The notes beneath the pieces were generated by a model. The model ran no database searches, had not been told where the DNA came from, and was given only the letters and a program-made list of their open reading frames with translations. From positions 186,001-250,000 of the forward strand of contig NZ_ATDL01000016.1 of NCBI RefSeq assembly GCF_000416985.1: 64,000 bases of DNA. The letters run 5' to 3'. Numbering within the stretch: position 1 is the first letter of the stretch; every line of letters starts with the position of its first letter. This DNA comes from Sphingobacterium paucimobilis HER1398. GTDB taxonomy: Bacteria; Bacteroidota; Bacteroidia; Sphingobacteriales; Sphingobacteriaceae. The position numbers were made by a program, and so were the translations under genes. This document shows, one piece after another, positions 1-8,575 of the stretch.

Positions 1-372
1 CAAGGGCATGTGATATGTGAATATACGATCGAATCTGACTGTGTGTTTCTGGCGGACAACGCGCTACAGGAGGTCGGGTTGATAGAACATATGGCGCAGA
101 CCTGTTCGTCCATCGTGGGACAAAACTATTATACCGCTGATTATGATCCGGAGATCGATGAGCGTGTTATTGGATTCATCTCTGCGATTAAAAGTATAAG
201 TATTGCGTGTCTGCCCGACAAAGGAGAGTGTATCCGTACGACTGCCAGTTTGGTTTCTCAGTTTGAAGGTGTGGGGTATACCATATGTACCATGTCGGTT
301 ATCGCAGAAGTACAAGGCAACAAAATAGCAGAGGCTGAGATCAATTTATTCTTACAGGAGCGTGAATTTTGA
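1..372 (+). CDS. 3-hydroxyacyl-ACP dehydratase, hotdog fold (5'-truncated by window edge)
   Basis: The frame is open from the first base, and the visible 120-odd residues look like the back part of the ApeP/FabZ-like hotdog dehydratases of aryl polyene and flexirubin clusters. The segment around EVGLIEHMAQTCSSIVGQ matches the central helix (xxGLIExxAQTxAAxxG) of that family. The usual N-terminal PQxPPFxMVD segment of about 30 residues is absent, so the true start probably lies left of the window; a GTG at 10 is an alternative start. Such enzymes dehydrate 3-hydroxyacyl-ACP to build the conjugated polyene. It is followed after 29 bp by the next cluster gene on the same strand. Family assignment is good; exact substrate is inferred from the cluster. 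Confidence 0.75.
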   Translation, partial: QGHVICEYTIESDCVFLADNALQEVGLIEHMAQTCSSIVGQNYYTADYDPEIDERVIGFISAIKSISIACLPDKGECIRTTASLVSQFEGVGYTICTMSVIAEVQGNKIAEAEINLFLQEREF

Positions 373-401
373 TAGCCATTAAATAAACAAATTATATACA
401 T

Positions 402-806
402 ATGAAAAAGTCGGAAGTACCTCAGGATAGTGGCCGGATTGTGCAAAAAGGCTCTCGAGAAATGTATTATGCTGTAGATGAAGATGGCAAATATACTACG
501 GCCTTGAGTACAGGCTGGGAAGCGAAAAACATTGTACAGGATCACACGATGGAAGTTCTTCAGGCAGAAATCGATCAGGCTAAGGCGGATGTAAAGGTGG
601 GCAAGCGGAGCCCTGTCTATTATTATATGTTATTGACGAGAATGGATTTAGGCGTTCTGTCGGGGTATACAGGTTTTTGGCAATGGCGTATTAAGCGTCA
701 TTTCCGACCAACGGTATTTAATAAATTGAGTGATGATCGGTTACAGAAGTATGCTGATGCATTTGATATTACAGTAGCAGAGTTAAAGAATTTTAAAGCA
801 GATTAA
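402..806 (+). CDS. conserved flexirubin-cluster protein, unknown function
   Basis: A 134-residue soluble protein with no signal peptide or membrane segment. Its N-terminal third is polar with a YYAVDEDGKYTT stretch; the middle has a YYYMLLTRMDLGVLSGYTGFW segment rich in aromatics; the C-terminus (KLSDDRLQKYADAFDITVAELKNF) resembles the last helices of an XRE-type helix-turn-helix or a small helical adaptor. It resembles proteins I recall beside BtrH-like genes in Bacteroidota flexirubin loci, but I know no established function. Its stop codon shares a base with the next start (TAATG), so the two are almost certainly cotranslated. A scaffold or partner for the ketosynthases or for the BtrH-like protein is possible but unsupported. 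Confidence 0.7.
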   Translation: MKKSEVPQDSGRIVQKGSREMYYAVDEDGKYTTALSTGWEAKNIVQDHTMEVLQAEIDQAKADVKVGKRSPVYYYMLLTRMDLGVLSGYTGFWQWRIKRHFRPTVFNKLSDDRLQKYADAFDITVAELKNFKAD

Positions 807-1807
807 TGCAGTTAGATTTTACACATCACCAATCTGCACATTGTGAAAGTGGGGTGGCTTCAAACTTATTAAAAGATAAGGGACTCAATCTCTCTGAGCC
901 TATGGTGTTTGGCTTGGGGGCAGGTATTTTTTATGTCTATCTGCCTTTTTTGAAGGTCAGTAATGCTCCGGGACTGAGTTATCGTCCTATGCCGGGGTGG
1001 ATCTTTAGCCGTATGGCCAAGCGTTTGGGGATTAAGATTGAGCGGAAGAAGTTTTCGAGCCCGGCTAAGGCTCAACAGCAGCTGGATGAGAATCTAAAAC
1101 AGCATATCCCTTCGGGATTACAGGTAGGGGTCTATCACCTACCGTATTTTCCGGATGATTATAGGTTCCATTTCAATGCCCATAATCTAGTCATCTATGG
1201 TAAGGAAGGCAGTGAGTATCTCGTGAGCGATCCTACTATGGAAGGTGTCCACCGGCTGACGGAAAAGGAGTTGGAACGGGTGCGCTTTGCAAAAGGTGTA
1301 CTGGCTCCGAAAGGGCATTTATATTATCCAACCTATGTACCTGCTGAGCATGATATTGATTGGGTAAAAGCTATTCGCAAGTCGATACGGAAAGCCTGCA
1401 ATGATATGTTGGCTCCTGTTCCTATAGTCGGTGTAAGGGGAATGCGTACGGTAGCCAAGGCTATTGCCAAGTGGCCCCAAAAGGTGGGGGTACCGAAGGC
1501 CAATTATTACTTGGCTCAGATGGTACGTATGCAGGAGGAGATAGGTACAGGTGGTGGTGGTTTCCGTTATATTTACTCCGCTTTCTTGCAGGAAGCGGGA
1601 CATAAGACCAGTAATGCTGCTTTACTCGATTTATCCAAAGAAATGACAGCGATTGGCGATCTGTGGCGTGATTTTGCTGTAAATGCTTCTCGGGTATATA
1701 AAAAGAGGAGTAATCAAGATGATGTATATAATACATTGTCTGCGGAGTTGCTTCACTTGGCGGATCTTGAAGAAGCTTTTTTTAAGAAGCTGAAAAATGC
1801 TGTTTAG
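806..1807 (+). CDS. BtrH-like acyltransferase (BtrH_N plus DUF4872-type C-terminus)
   Basis: A 333-residue protein beginning with a conserved HxxSAHCESG segment; Cys13 is the candidate nucleophile of the papain-like BtrH N-terminal domain (about residues 1-150, including the YLVSDPTMEG stretch). The C-terminal half (about 180-333) is helical and matches the DUF4872-type extension. BtrH of butirosin biosynthesis moves an acyl group from an acyl carrier protein to an amine on the antibiotic. By analogy this protein may move an aryl polyene chain from the cluster ACP to an acceptor. That role is inference. It overlaps the upstream gene by one base and lies 5 bp before the ABC ATPase gene. Confidence 0.72.
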   Translation: MQLDFTHHQSAHCESGVASNLLKDKGLNLSEPMVFGLGAGIFYVYLPFLKVSNAPGLSYRPMPGWIFSRMAKRLGIKIERKKFSSPAKAQQQLDENLKQHIPSGLQVGVYHLPYFPDDYRFHFNAHNLVIYGKEGSEYLVSDPTMEGVHRLTEKELERVRFAKGVLAPKGHLYYPTYVPAEHDIDWVKAIRKSIRKACNDMLAPVPIVGVRGMRTVAKAIAKWPQKVGVPKANYYLAQMVRMQEEIGTGGGGFRYIYSAFLQEAGHKTSNAALLDLSKEMTAIGDLWRDFAVNASRVYKKRSNQDDVYNTLSAELLHLADLEEAFFKKLKNAV

Positions 1808-1812
1808 ATAAT

Positions 1813-2562
1813 ATGGAGATCATTCGAATAGATAGTCTTTCTAAGAAATATAAAGACAGCGATTATTACTCGGTGGAGAATCTCAGTCTTCAGATTTCCG
1901 AGGGGGAGGTGTTTGGATTATTGGGACCGAATGGTGCTGGTAAGACGACATTAATCTCGATGCTCTGTGGTCTGGTCAAGCCTACGTCAGGTAGCTTTAC
2001 GATTGCTGGTCTTTCTTATCGGGAGTCGGCCATGGCTATCCGCCGATTGATTGGTGTTGTTCCACAGGAATATGCATTGTATCCCACGCTGACCGCTACG
2101 GAGAATCTGGTTTATTTTGGGGCGATGTATGGTTTGAAAGGAAAGAATCTAAACCAATTGGTGGAGGCGGGTTTAGCAGAAATGGGGCTATCCAAGTTTG
2201 CACATAAAAAAATAGGTGCTTTTTCGGGAGGTATGAAACGTAGGGTCAACCTATTGGCGGGAATTCTACATGATCCAAAATTGCTTTTTTTGGATGAACC
2301 TACCGTTGGGGTGGACGTGCAGTCTAAAAACGCAATTCTTGATTTTCTGAAAGAGCGAAACCAATCGGGTATGACCTTGGTATATACTTCGCACCATCTT
2401 ATTGAAGCGCAAGAATTGTGTGATCGTATTGCCATTATTGAAGGAGGAAAGGTGATCGCTCAGGGGACACCTCAGGAATTGATTCACACGACTCAGGACG
2501 CACGCAATTTGGAAGATGTGTTTATTGCATTGACAGGAAGGGGGCTTAGAGATGTTATATAA
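1813..2562 (+). CDS. ABC transporter ATP-binding protein
   Basis: A 249-residue nucleotide-binding subunit with Walker A GPNGAGKT at residues 38-45, the signature FSGGMKRR, Walker B LLFLDEPTVGVD and an H-loop (YTSHH). The layout and length are those of the drug/lipid export (DRA/CcmA-type) ATPases that pair with an ABC-2 permease. Its 3' end overlaps the permease start by 11 bp, so the two are translationally coupled and form one exporter at the inner membrane. Within a flexirubin cluster the substrate is likely a pigment or a lipid precursor, which is inferred from position only. Confidence 0.93.
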   Translation: MEIIRIDSLSKKYKDSDYYSVENLSLQISEGEVFGLLGPNGAGKTTLISMLCGLVKPTSGSFTIAGLSYRESAMAIRRLIGVVPQEYALYPTLTATENLVYFGAMYGLKGKNLNQLVEAGLAEMGLSKFAHKKIGAFSGGMKRRVNLLAGILHDPKLLFLDEPTVGVDVQSKNAILDFLKERNQSGMTLVYTSHHLIEAQELCDRIAIIEGGKVIAQGTPQELIHTTQDARNLEDVFIALTGRGLRDVI

Positions 2563-3838
2563 GTTGGCGATGGCTATTCGGAAAGAGCTCATCCTTCAAT
2601 CTAGAGATATTGGTGGGCTTATTATTCTTTTCGTGATGCCTATGGTTCTGTTGGTTACCATTACTATGGTGCAGAAGGGATCCTTTGATTCTATCACGGG
2701 GACCCGGATTCCTGTGCTGTTGGTAGATAATGATCGAGGAGAGATTGCGGAGACGGTTAGAAAAGAATTGGGGAGTACAGGGAATTTTGCTATTGTCGAG
2801 GAGATCGGTGATCAGACGCTGTCCGAGGCATCCGCAAAGGATGCTGTCTTTAGAGGAGATTATCAATTGGCTATTGTACTTCCACCAAAATTGAGTGACG
2901 ATCTGAACCTACATATTAAACAGAACGTGGATAAAGTAATGGCGGAGTTTTCGTATTCCGATTCGGATACGGTCCATGCTGCTGCTGTGACAATCCAAAA
3001 GAAGGATGTTAATCTGTATTTTGATCCTGCTACACAGGAATCTTTTAAAACTGCGATAAAAAGTTCTATCGATAAGCTGATTGCTACGATAGAGAAAGAT
3101 AAGGTTTACAACGTATTTCAGGAAGAACTGGGAGTCAGCGAAGAAGCTGTTTTTGATCAGGATCAGATTCTCCAATACCGTGAGATTGGCCCTGCGGAAG
3201 GAGGAGCTGCGATAAAACCTAGTGCTGTACAGCACAATGTACCAGCTTGGTCTTTATTCGCTATTTTCTTTATCGTTGTCCCTCTTTCTATCAATATCGT
3301 GAAAGAAAAGTCACAGGGTACTATGGTCCGTCTTATCACGAATCCTGTGCCTTATACGTTGTTTCTTTTGGGGAAGACTTTTACCTATCTGCTGGTTAGC
3401 CTGATTCAATTTTATTTGATGCTTGTGGTTGGGGTATATGTATTTCCACTGCTGGATTTGCCTTCCTTTGAGGTCGGTGCTAATTTTATGCAGTTGTCTA
3501 CCATGGCGCTCTTTGCAGGGCTTGCCGCTATAGGTTTCGGTATCTTATTAGGAACGATAGCCACGACACAGGAACAGTCTGCTCCATTTGGGGCTACATT
3601 TGTTGTTATTTTGGCGGCGATAGGCGGGGTGTGGGTGCCTGTTTTTGTGATGCCTGCTGTGATGCAGACTATTTCAAGGCTTTCTCCCATGAACTGGGCA
3701 CTGAACGGTTTTTATGATATTCTGCTCCGGCAGGGGAGTTGGATGGCTATTCTGCCTCAACTAATTTTATTACTTTTGTTTTTTATGCTTACGTTGCTGA
3801 TAGCGGTCCTCTATGATAAGAAGAAAAGAACTATATAG
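2552..3838 (+). CDS. ABC-2 type transporter permease
   Basis: A 428-residue membrane protein with one TM near residues 20-40, a large periplasmic region (about 45-225) and a block of five to six TM segments from about 230 to 420. This is the ABC-2/YhfG-like architecture with an extended extracytoplasmic domain. It overlaps the ATPase gene by 11 bp upstream and the thioesterase gene by 26 bp downstream, which marks a tight operon. Together with the ATPase it should export a hydrophobic product across the inner membrane. The cargo cannot be read from sequence. Confidence 0.9.
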   Translation: MLYKLAMAIRKELILQSRDIGGLIILFVMPMVLLVTITMVQKGSFDSITGTRIPVLLVDNDRGEIAETVRKELGSTGNFAIVEEIGDQTLSEASAKDAVFRGDYQLAIVLPPKLSDDLNLHIKQNVDKVMAEFSYSDSDTVHAAAVTIQKKDVNLYFDPATQESFKTAIKSSIDKLIATIEKDKVYNVFQEELGVSEEAVFDQDQILQYREIGPAEGGAAIKPSAVQHNVPAWSLFAIFFIVVPLSINIVKEKSQGTMVRLITNPVPYTLFLLGKTFTYLLVSLIQFYLMLVVGVYVFPLLDLPSFEVGANFMQLSTMALFAGLAAIGFGILLGTIATTQEQSAPFGATFVVILAAIGGVWVPVFVMPAVMQTISRLSPMNWALNGFYDILLRQGSWMAILPQLILLLLFFMLTLLIAVLYDKKKRTI

Positions 3839-4259
3839 TGAAGCGAGCCATTTGAGCGTGTCCAAATGGGGGGATGTGCGGTTCAATGAGGTGGATTCCT
3901 TGGGGATTGTATGGCATGGCCATTATATCACTTTTTTTGAAGATGGACGTGAGGCTTTTGGCAGAGAACATGGTATAGATTATTTGACTGTGCAGGCTGC
4001 AGGTTATACGATACCCATCGTTAAGTCCGTTTGTGAACATAAGTTGCCGTTGCGTTATGGCGAGAAGTTTAGAGTAGATACTTCTTTTGTGGACACTCCT
4101 GCTGCCAAGGTGGTTTTTAGGTATCGAATATTTAACGAACAGGATGAGCTGGTCTGTATAGGAGAGACCACACAGGTCTTCTTGGATAGTGAGGGATTAT
4201 TGACATTGAATACGCCGGATTTTATGCTTCGTTGGAAGAAGAAGGTGGGGTTGTTATAG
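3813..4259 (+). CDS. acyl-CoA/acyl-ACP thioesterase (4-hydroxybenzoyl-CoA thioesterase-like hotdog)
   Basis: A 148-residue single hotdog domain. The N-terminal VRFNEVDSLGIVWHGHYITFFEDGREAF carries the diagnostic D-x-x-G-I-V-x-H-x-x-Y-x-x-(F/Y)-F-E signature of the 4HBT/YbgC family, with the catalytic Asp in the VDSLG turn. Such enzymes hydrolyse thioesters of acyl- or aryl-CoA/ACP. In this cluster it could release a finished chain or edit stalled ACP intermediates. The start at 3813 lies inside the permease gene (26 bp overlap), and its TAG stop overlaps the GTG start of the next gene. Confidence 0.88.
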   Translation: MIRRKELYSEASHLSVSKWGDVRFNEVDSLGIVWHGHYITFFEDGREAFGREHGIDYLTVQAAGYTIPIVKSVCEHKLPLRYGEKFRVDTSFVDTPAAKVVFRYRIFNEQDELVCIGETTQVFLDSEGLLTLNTPDFMLRWKKKVGLL

Positions 4260-5356
4260 TGTTTAAGCCAGTGTACATATCGTCAGTAAATTGTGTTACT
4301 CCACTAGGTATGGATCTGGATAGTAATTGGTCTGCCTTAATGCGGAGCGAAAGTGCCATCCGTACGGTAGATATAGGGATGCTTAAAAGTGTACCAGTGG
4401 CTCGCTTTGCTGATCCACTGGCATTAATGAAAGATCTGTCTTTATCTTTTCTGGAAAATCTGTCTTTACAGGTGGTGGTACCGTTGCTAAAGGATAAAAC
4501 TATTACAGAGCGAACGGGATTTGTCCTTTCGACAACGAAAGGGAATATAGATAAACTGCGGTCTACTTCTGCTCAGGAAGCTCAATTGGGGAGAATGGGG
4601 GAAGTACTGGCTGATAGATTTGGTTTTACTGCTAAACCCATCGTTGTTTCTCATGCCTGTGTTTCGGGATTGTTGGCGGTATCCATTGCCAAACGATTGA
4701 TACAGATGGGACAATATGATGAGGTATTGGTATTGGCGGCTGATCAGGTCAGTGAATTTGTGCTGTCTGGGTTTCAGTCGTTTCAAGCAATGAGTAGTGG
4801 GCCGTGTCGTCCGTTTGATGTGGAACGTGATGGCGTGACTTTGGGAGAAGCTGTTGCTGCGGCTTGGGTCACTGGGCAGTGGACAGGTAGTTTGGTACAG
4901 ATTCTGGGCGAAGGGGCGATCAATGACGCGAATCATATATCCGGGCCTTCGCGCACAGGGGAGGGACTGGTACGGAGTGTAGCGGCCGCTTTTAAGGAGG
5001 CTGATATTACAGGTGACCGTATTGATTTTATCTCGGCGCATGGTACAGCAACATTGTATAACGATGAGATGGAAGCTATCGCATTTGATCGTATAGGCTT
5101 ATCAGGGGTGCCTACGCATAGTTTAAAAGGTTATTATGGTCATACTTTGGGAGCTTCTGGTTTGTTGGAGTTGGTGATATCTATCAAGTCCATGTATGAA
5201 AATAGGTTAGTTGCGACCAAGGGCTTTGCTAACCTGGGAACGTCCAAATACCTCCATGTTATTCAGGATACGGCCTCGGCGGTTTTAAATTGTTGCCTGA
5301 AGACTGCTTCTGGTTTTGGGGGGAGCAATACGGCTATGATTATAAAAAAGGTGTAG
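4259..5356 (+). CDS. beta-ketoacyl-ACP synthase (intact Cys-His-His triad)
   Basis: A KAS II-like condensing enzyme of about 365 residues. From the GTG start at 4259, the nucleophile is Cys134 in VSHACVSG; the two histidines sit in SAHGTAT and YYGHTLGAS, so the triad is complete. It condenses malonyl-ACP with the growing chain. I chose GTG 4259, which shares its G with the TAG of the previous gene (TAGTG), over a TTG at 4232 that would add a nonhomologous leader. It is shorter than housekeeping FabF (about 415) and divergent, as expected of APE/flexirubin synthases. The next gene begins in the same TAGTG manner. Confidence 0.88.
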   Translation: MFKPVYISSVNCVTPLGMDLDSNWSALMRSESAIRTVDIGMLKSVPVARFADPLALMKDLSLSFLENLSLQVVVPLLKDKTITERTGFVLSTTKGNIDKLRSTSAQEAQLGRMGEVLADRFGFTAKPIVVSHACVSGLLAVSIAKRLIQMGQYDEVLVLAADQVSEFVLSGFQSFQAMSSGPCRPFDVERDGVTLGEAVAAAWVTGQWTGSLVQILGEGAINDANHISGPSRTGEGLVRSVAAAFKEADITGDRIDFISAHGTATLYNDEMEAIAFDRIGLSGVPTHSLKGYYGHTLGASGLLELVISIKSMYENRLVATKGFANLGTSKYLHVIQDTASAVLNCCLKTASGFGGSNTAMIIKKV

Positions 5357-5961
5357 TGGCAGAGACATTTTACATATCAGCATATACCACAGTGTTTGAT
5401 CGACAGGTGGCGATCAACGGAGAGGTTGTGTATTTGAGTGAAGCAAGTTCCTTTGCTACGTTTGTGAAAGAAGCTGTGAAAAATATTCAGGTCGATTATC
5501 CTAAGTTTTATAAGATGGATAATCTGAGTAAGTTGACCTTCACAGCGGGTGAATACCTTTTACGGAATAGGACTACTGTAGAGGATACTGCCGTTATCTT
5601 GGCAAATCGGTCAGGGAGTCTGGACACGGATAGCCGGCATTGGGAGACGATTCAGGACGAAACGAATTATTATCCTAGCCCTGCTATATTTGTATATACA
5701 TTGGCAAATATCTGTGTAGGAGAGCTGTGTATACGGCATCATTTGCTTGCGGAGAATGTTTTTTTTGTGTCTGACGGCTATGATGCGAAGAGTTTGCATG
5801 CTTACGCAGCGTATCTGTTGCTGTCTGGGAAGGCATCACGTGTGTTGTGTGGTTGGGTGGAATTATTTGGTGAAGAATATAAGGCGGTCATGTATACAGT
5901 AGAACGTACTGGGATATTACCGCATACGATAGAACAAATTGATCAATTATTTTTAATATAA
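5356..5961 (+). CDS. short ketosynthase-like protein (beta-ketoacyl synthase N-terminal-domain family)
   Basis: About 201 residues from a GTG at 5356, again sharing its G with the upstream TAG stop. It resembles the stand-alone ketoacyl-synthase N-terminal-domain proteins (PF13723-type) found in aryl polyene loci. Segments such as YTLANICVGELCIRHHL and VLCGWVELFG match the thiolase-fold core, but the Ala-Cys-Ser nucleophile motif and the two histidine motifs are absent, so catalysis of condensation is unlikely. A subunit role beside the neighbouring active synthase, for example chain-length control, is inferred. An ATG-like start further upstream (5290) would overlap the previous gene by 67 bp and is less likely. 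Confidence 0.75.
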   Translation: MAETFYISAYTTVFDRQVAINGEVVYLSEASSFATFVKEAVKNIQVDYPKFYKMDNLSKLTFTAGEYLLRNRTTVEDTAVILANRSGSLDTDSRHWETIQDETNYYPSPAIFVYTLANICVGELCIRHHLLAENVFFVSDGYDAKSLHAYAAYLLLSGKASRVLCGWVELFGEEYKAVMYTVERTGILPHTIEQIDQLFLI

Positions 5962-5963
5962 AA

Positions 5964-6221
5964 ATGGAAGAATTAAAAGAAGAGCTAAAAGGTAAGATCA
6001 TTGAGGTTTTAAATTTGGAAGATATTGAAGTATCCGATATCAATGATGATGACTCCTTGTTTGGAGATGGTCTGGGATTGGATTCTATCGATGCTTTAGA
6101 GCTTATTGTTCTGCTGGATAAAGGCTATGGTATCAAATTGAGTGATCCTAAGCAAGGTAAGGCTATATTTGAATCGATCAATACAATGGCTGATTTTATC
6201 TCGAAAAATAGAACCAAATAG
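5964..6221 (+). CDS. acyl carrier protein of the pigment cluster
   Basis: An acidic 85-residue ACP. The phosphopantetheine attachment serine is Ser41 in GLGLDSIDALEL. It lies 2 bp after the short ketosynthase-like gene and 3 bp before the next ketosynthase. The housekeeping ACP is encoded separately at 40.8 kb with a different motif (GADSLD), so this one is a dedicated carrier for the polyene. It is slightly longer than typical AcpP (about 78). Function as the tether for the growing chain is well supported by family knowledge and position. Confidence 0.93.
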   Translation: MEELKEELKGKIIEVLNLEDIEVSDINDDDSLFGDGLGLDSIDALELIVLLDKGYGIKLSDPKQGKAIFESINTMADFISKNRTK

Positions 6222-6224
6222 CTG

Positions 6225-7421
6225 ATGTCAAGCGGTGTAGGTATTACCGGAATGGGAATTGTTTCGGCCATAGGTCTTTCTGTGGAGGAGAATCTATTGG
6301 CTCTGTCTCAATCACGGTGTGGAATTAGCCGCATTGATAATTTTGATACGAGGCATCGAGATAATGTCTTGGTTGGTGAGATCAAGCTTTCCAATCGTGA
6401 TTTAGAAGATCGTGTAGGCCTTACAAAAGGACATAGTGTAACCCGAACGGGGATGCTGGGCATTCTGGCTGCCCGGCAGGCATTGCAGCAGGCGGAACTT
6501 GATCTGAAAGATACGTCTATCCGTACGGGATTGATTTCTTCTACGAGTGTAGGAGGAATGGATGTTACCGAAAAATATTTCTATGCCTATATGCAGGACG
6601 TAGAATTACAGCATTATATACGTAGTCACGATGCTGGTGTATCTACGCAACATATTGCTGATGATCTGGGTCTTAGAGGTACTGTTACGACCATCAGCAC
6701 GGCTTGTTCTTCGGCTGCCAACGCGATTATGCTAGGGGCCAGGCTCATTAAGAGTGGCCGGTTGGACCGCGTTATCGTGGGAGGGACGGACGCTTTGAGC
6801 AAGTTCACCTTGAATGGCTTTAATACGCTCATGATTTTGTCGGACACCTATTGTAGACCTTTTGATCAGCATCGTAAAGGGCTGAACCTGGGAGAAGCAG
6901 CAGCTTATCTGGTTTTGGAATCGGAGGAGTTGATTGCTAGAGAAGGGAAGACGGTATTGGCGCGTGTTGTTGGTTATGGTAACGCGAATGATGCCTTCCA
7001 TCAAACGGCATCGTCCGAGAATGGTGAGGGGGCATTTTTAGCTATGCAGAAGGCTTTTGCTGTCGGTGGAATAGAACCTCGTCAAATTGATTATATCAAC
7101 GTGCATGGAACGGCTACACCCAATAACGATCTGTCTGAAGGTAGGGCTCTTTTACGGGCTTTTGGTGAAAAAGTGCCGATATTCAGTTCAACCAAATCCT
7201 TCACAGGACATACCTTGGCGGCGGCAGCTGCAATAGAGGCTGTGTATAGTGTTTTGGCTATTCAAGAAGGAATGGTATTTCCTAACCTTCATTTTGAGAC
7301 GGCCATGGAGGAGTTTGATCTCATTCCACAAATGGATGTATTGCATAAGGAGATTGACTATGTATTGTCCAATTCTTTTGGCTTTGGAGGGAATTGTTCG
7401 ACGTTAATTTTGGGGAGGTAG
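6225..7421 (+). CDS. beta-ketoacyl-ACP synthase (KAS II-type, complete triad)
   Basis: A 398-residue condensing enzyme of FabF length. The nucleophile is Cys161 in STACSSAAN, with His294 in NVHGTATPNND and His329 in KSFTGHTLAA, so all catalytic residues are present. It is encoded directly after the cluster ACP and before a cysteine-less partner, an order typical of type II polyketide KS/CLF pairs. It probably performs most extension cycles of the aryl polyene. Start ATG 6225 follows the ACP stop closely. Confidence 0.92.
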   Translation: MSSGVGITGMGIVSAIGLSVEENLLALSQSRCGISRIDNFDTRHRDNVLVGEIKLSNRDLEDRVGLTKGHSVTRTGMLGILAARQALQQAELDLKDTSIRTGLISSTSVGGMDVTEKYFYAYMQDVELQHYIRSHDAGVSTQHIADDLGLRGTVTTISTACSSAANAIMLGARLIKSGRLDRVIVGGTDALSKFTLNGFNTLMILSDTYCRPFDQHRKGLNLGEAAAYLVLESEELIAREGKTVLARVVGYGNANDAFHQTASSENGEGAFLAMQKAFAVGGIEPRQIDYINVHGTATPNNDLSEGRALLRAFGEKVPIFSSTKSFTGHTLAAAAAIEAVYSVLAIQEGMVFPNLHFETAMEEFDLIPQMDVLHKEIDYVLSNSFGFGGNCSTLILGR

Positions 7422-7428
7422 TTGTCAA

Positions 7429-7489
7429 GTGAACAAGTTATCAAGAGTTTAGTTTTCTGGATAACACGATTACAAGATAACTTGATAAC
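7429..7489 (+). repeat. left copy of a direct repeat flanking the chain length factor gene
   Basis: This stretch shares GTGAACAAGTT, then AGTTTAGTTTTCTGGATAAC and a following GAT-AC rich tail with a second copy at 8576-8646. Both copies contain several GTTATC and GATAAC words that can pair into hairpins. The pair brackets exactly one gene. Confidence 0.7.
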
Positions 7490-7505
7490 TGTTTTAAAAG
7501 AAGAA

Positions 7506-8564
7506 ATGAAAGAAAAGTGTTTTATTCGAGGTATTGGTGTGGTCTCTGCACAGGGGATCTGGCGGTCTGATTTTTTTGATGAGGCTGTAGAGATTACCGT
7601 GAGTAAAGCTTATGCTGAACAGCCTTCTTACAAAGAGCTTATTGCCCCTAATATGATCAGGCGTATGTCCAAAGGGATCAAAATGGGCATATATGCTGCG
7701 CAGCAGGCCTTAGATGAGGCAGGTGTGAGCGAATTAGATGCTGTAATTACGGGTACAGGCCTAGGCTGTTTGGAGGATTCGGAGAAATTTCTAAAAAATG
7801 TGTTGGATAACGATGAGGAGTTTTTAACACCTACTTCATTCATTCAGTCTACGCATAATACTGTGGGTGCACAGATAGCGCTGCGATTGGGCTGTAAAGC
7901 TTATAATTTTACTTACGTGAATGGAGCGGTATCCTTTGAATCGGCCTTGTTGGACAGTTTGGAACAGCTGCAGGGAGGTGATGCACATTCGATACTTGTT
8001 GGTGGCATCGATGAAATATCGGGACATACTTTTACGCTAAAGCAACTGATCGGAGAAGTGAAGGCTGACGATGTACAAGAAACAATACGAACATCCAATA
8101 GTGCAGGGGTCAATTACGGTGAAGGTGCTACGTTCTTTACGCTTAGCCATGTTTCTTCTGTAGACAGCTATGCGGAAGTGGTGGATGTATGCGTGCAAAA
8201 TCGACTGGACAAAGAGGAGTTGGCTGATTTTGTAGATCGTTTTCTCGAAGTTAATAAACTGGATCGATCCGTTATTTCGGCGTTGGTTCTTGGTAATAGC
8301 GGTGATATAACATATGATCATTATTTTGAGGAGTTAGGGAAATTGTTCGAAGATCGGGCACAGTTGTACTATAAGCATCTTTACGGACATTCTGATATCG
8401 CCTCGGCCTTTGGTATGGCTACCGCCGCTTATGTGTTGAAAGAACAGTCTATCCCGGAGAATATTGTTTGGAAGGCGGGAAAACAAATACCGCTTACATA
8501 CGTTTTATTATATAACCAGTATAAAGGTAGAGATCATAGCTTGGTGTTGTTGAAAAGTAGTTAG
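7506..8564 (+). CDS. ketosynthase-like chain length factor (no active-site cysteine)
   Basis: About 352 residues from ATG 7506, which is preceded by an AAAAGAAGAA purine run; a TTG at 7422 would add a leader translated from repeat DNA. The protein has the thiolase fold, but the segment aligned with the nucleophile elbow reads YVNGAVSFES, so Cys is replaced by Ala. The first histidine motif is replaced by LGNSGDITYD, while the second survives as YGHSDIASAFG. These losses are typical of chain length factors that pair with an active KS. The 84-bp gap before it and the 97-bp gap after it carry near-identical sequence. Confidence 0.8.
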   Translation: MKEKCFIRGIGVVSAQGIWRSDFFDEAVEITVSKAYAEQPSYKELIAPNMIRRMSKGIKMGIYAAQQALDEAGVSELDAVITGTGLGCLEDSEKFLKNVLDNDEEFLTPTSFIQSTHNTVGAQIALRLGCKAYNFTYVNGAVSFESALLDSLEQLQGGDAHSILVGGIDEISGHTFTLKQLIGEVKADDVQETIRTSNSAGVNYGEGATFFTLSHVSSVDSYAEVVDVCVQNRLDKEELADFVDRFLEVNKLDRSVISALVLGNSGDITYDHYFEELGKLFEDRAQLYYKHLYGHSDIASAFGMATAAYVLKEQSIPENIVWKAGKQIPLTYVLLYNQYKGRDHSLVLLKSS

Positions 8565-8575
8565 GGAGTTATCGG

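Noticed and set aside
4487..5041. Minus-strand frame of 184 codons in the ketosynthase gene
   Set aside because: Antisense shadow; sequence is low in hydrophobic pattern and lacks homology.
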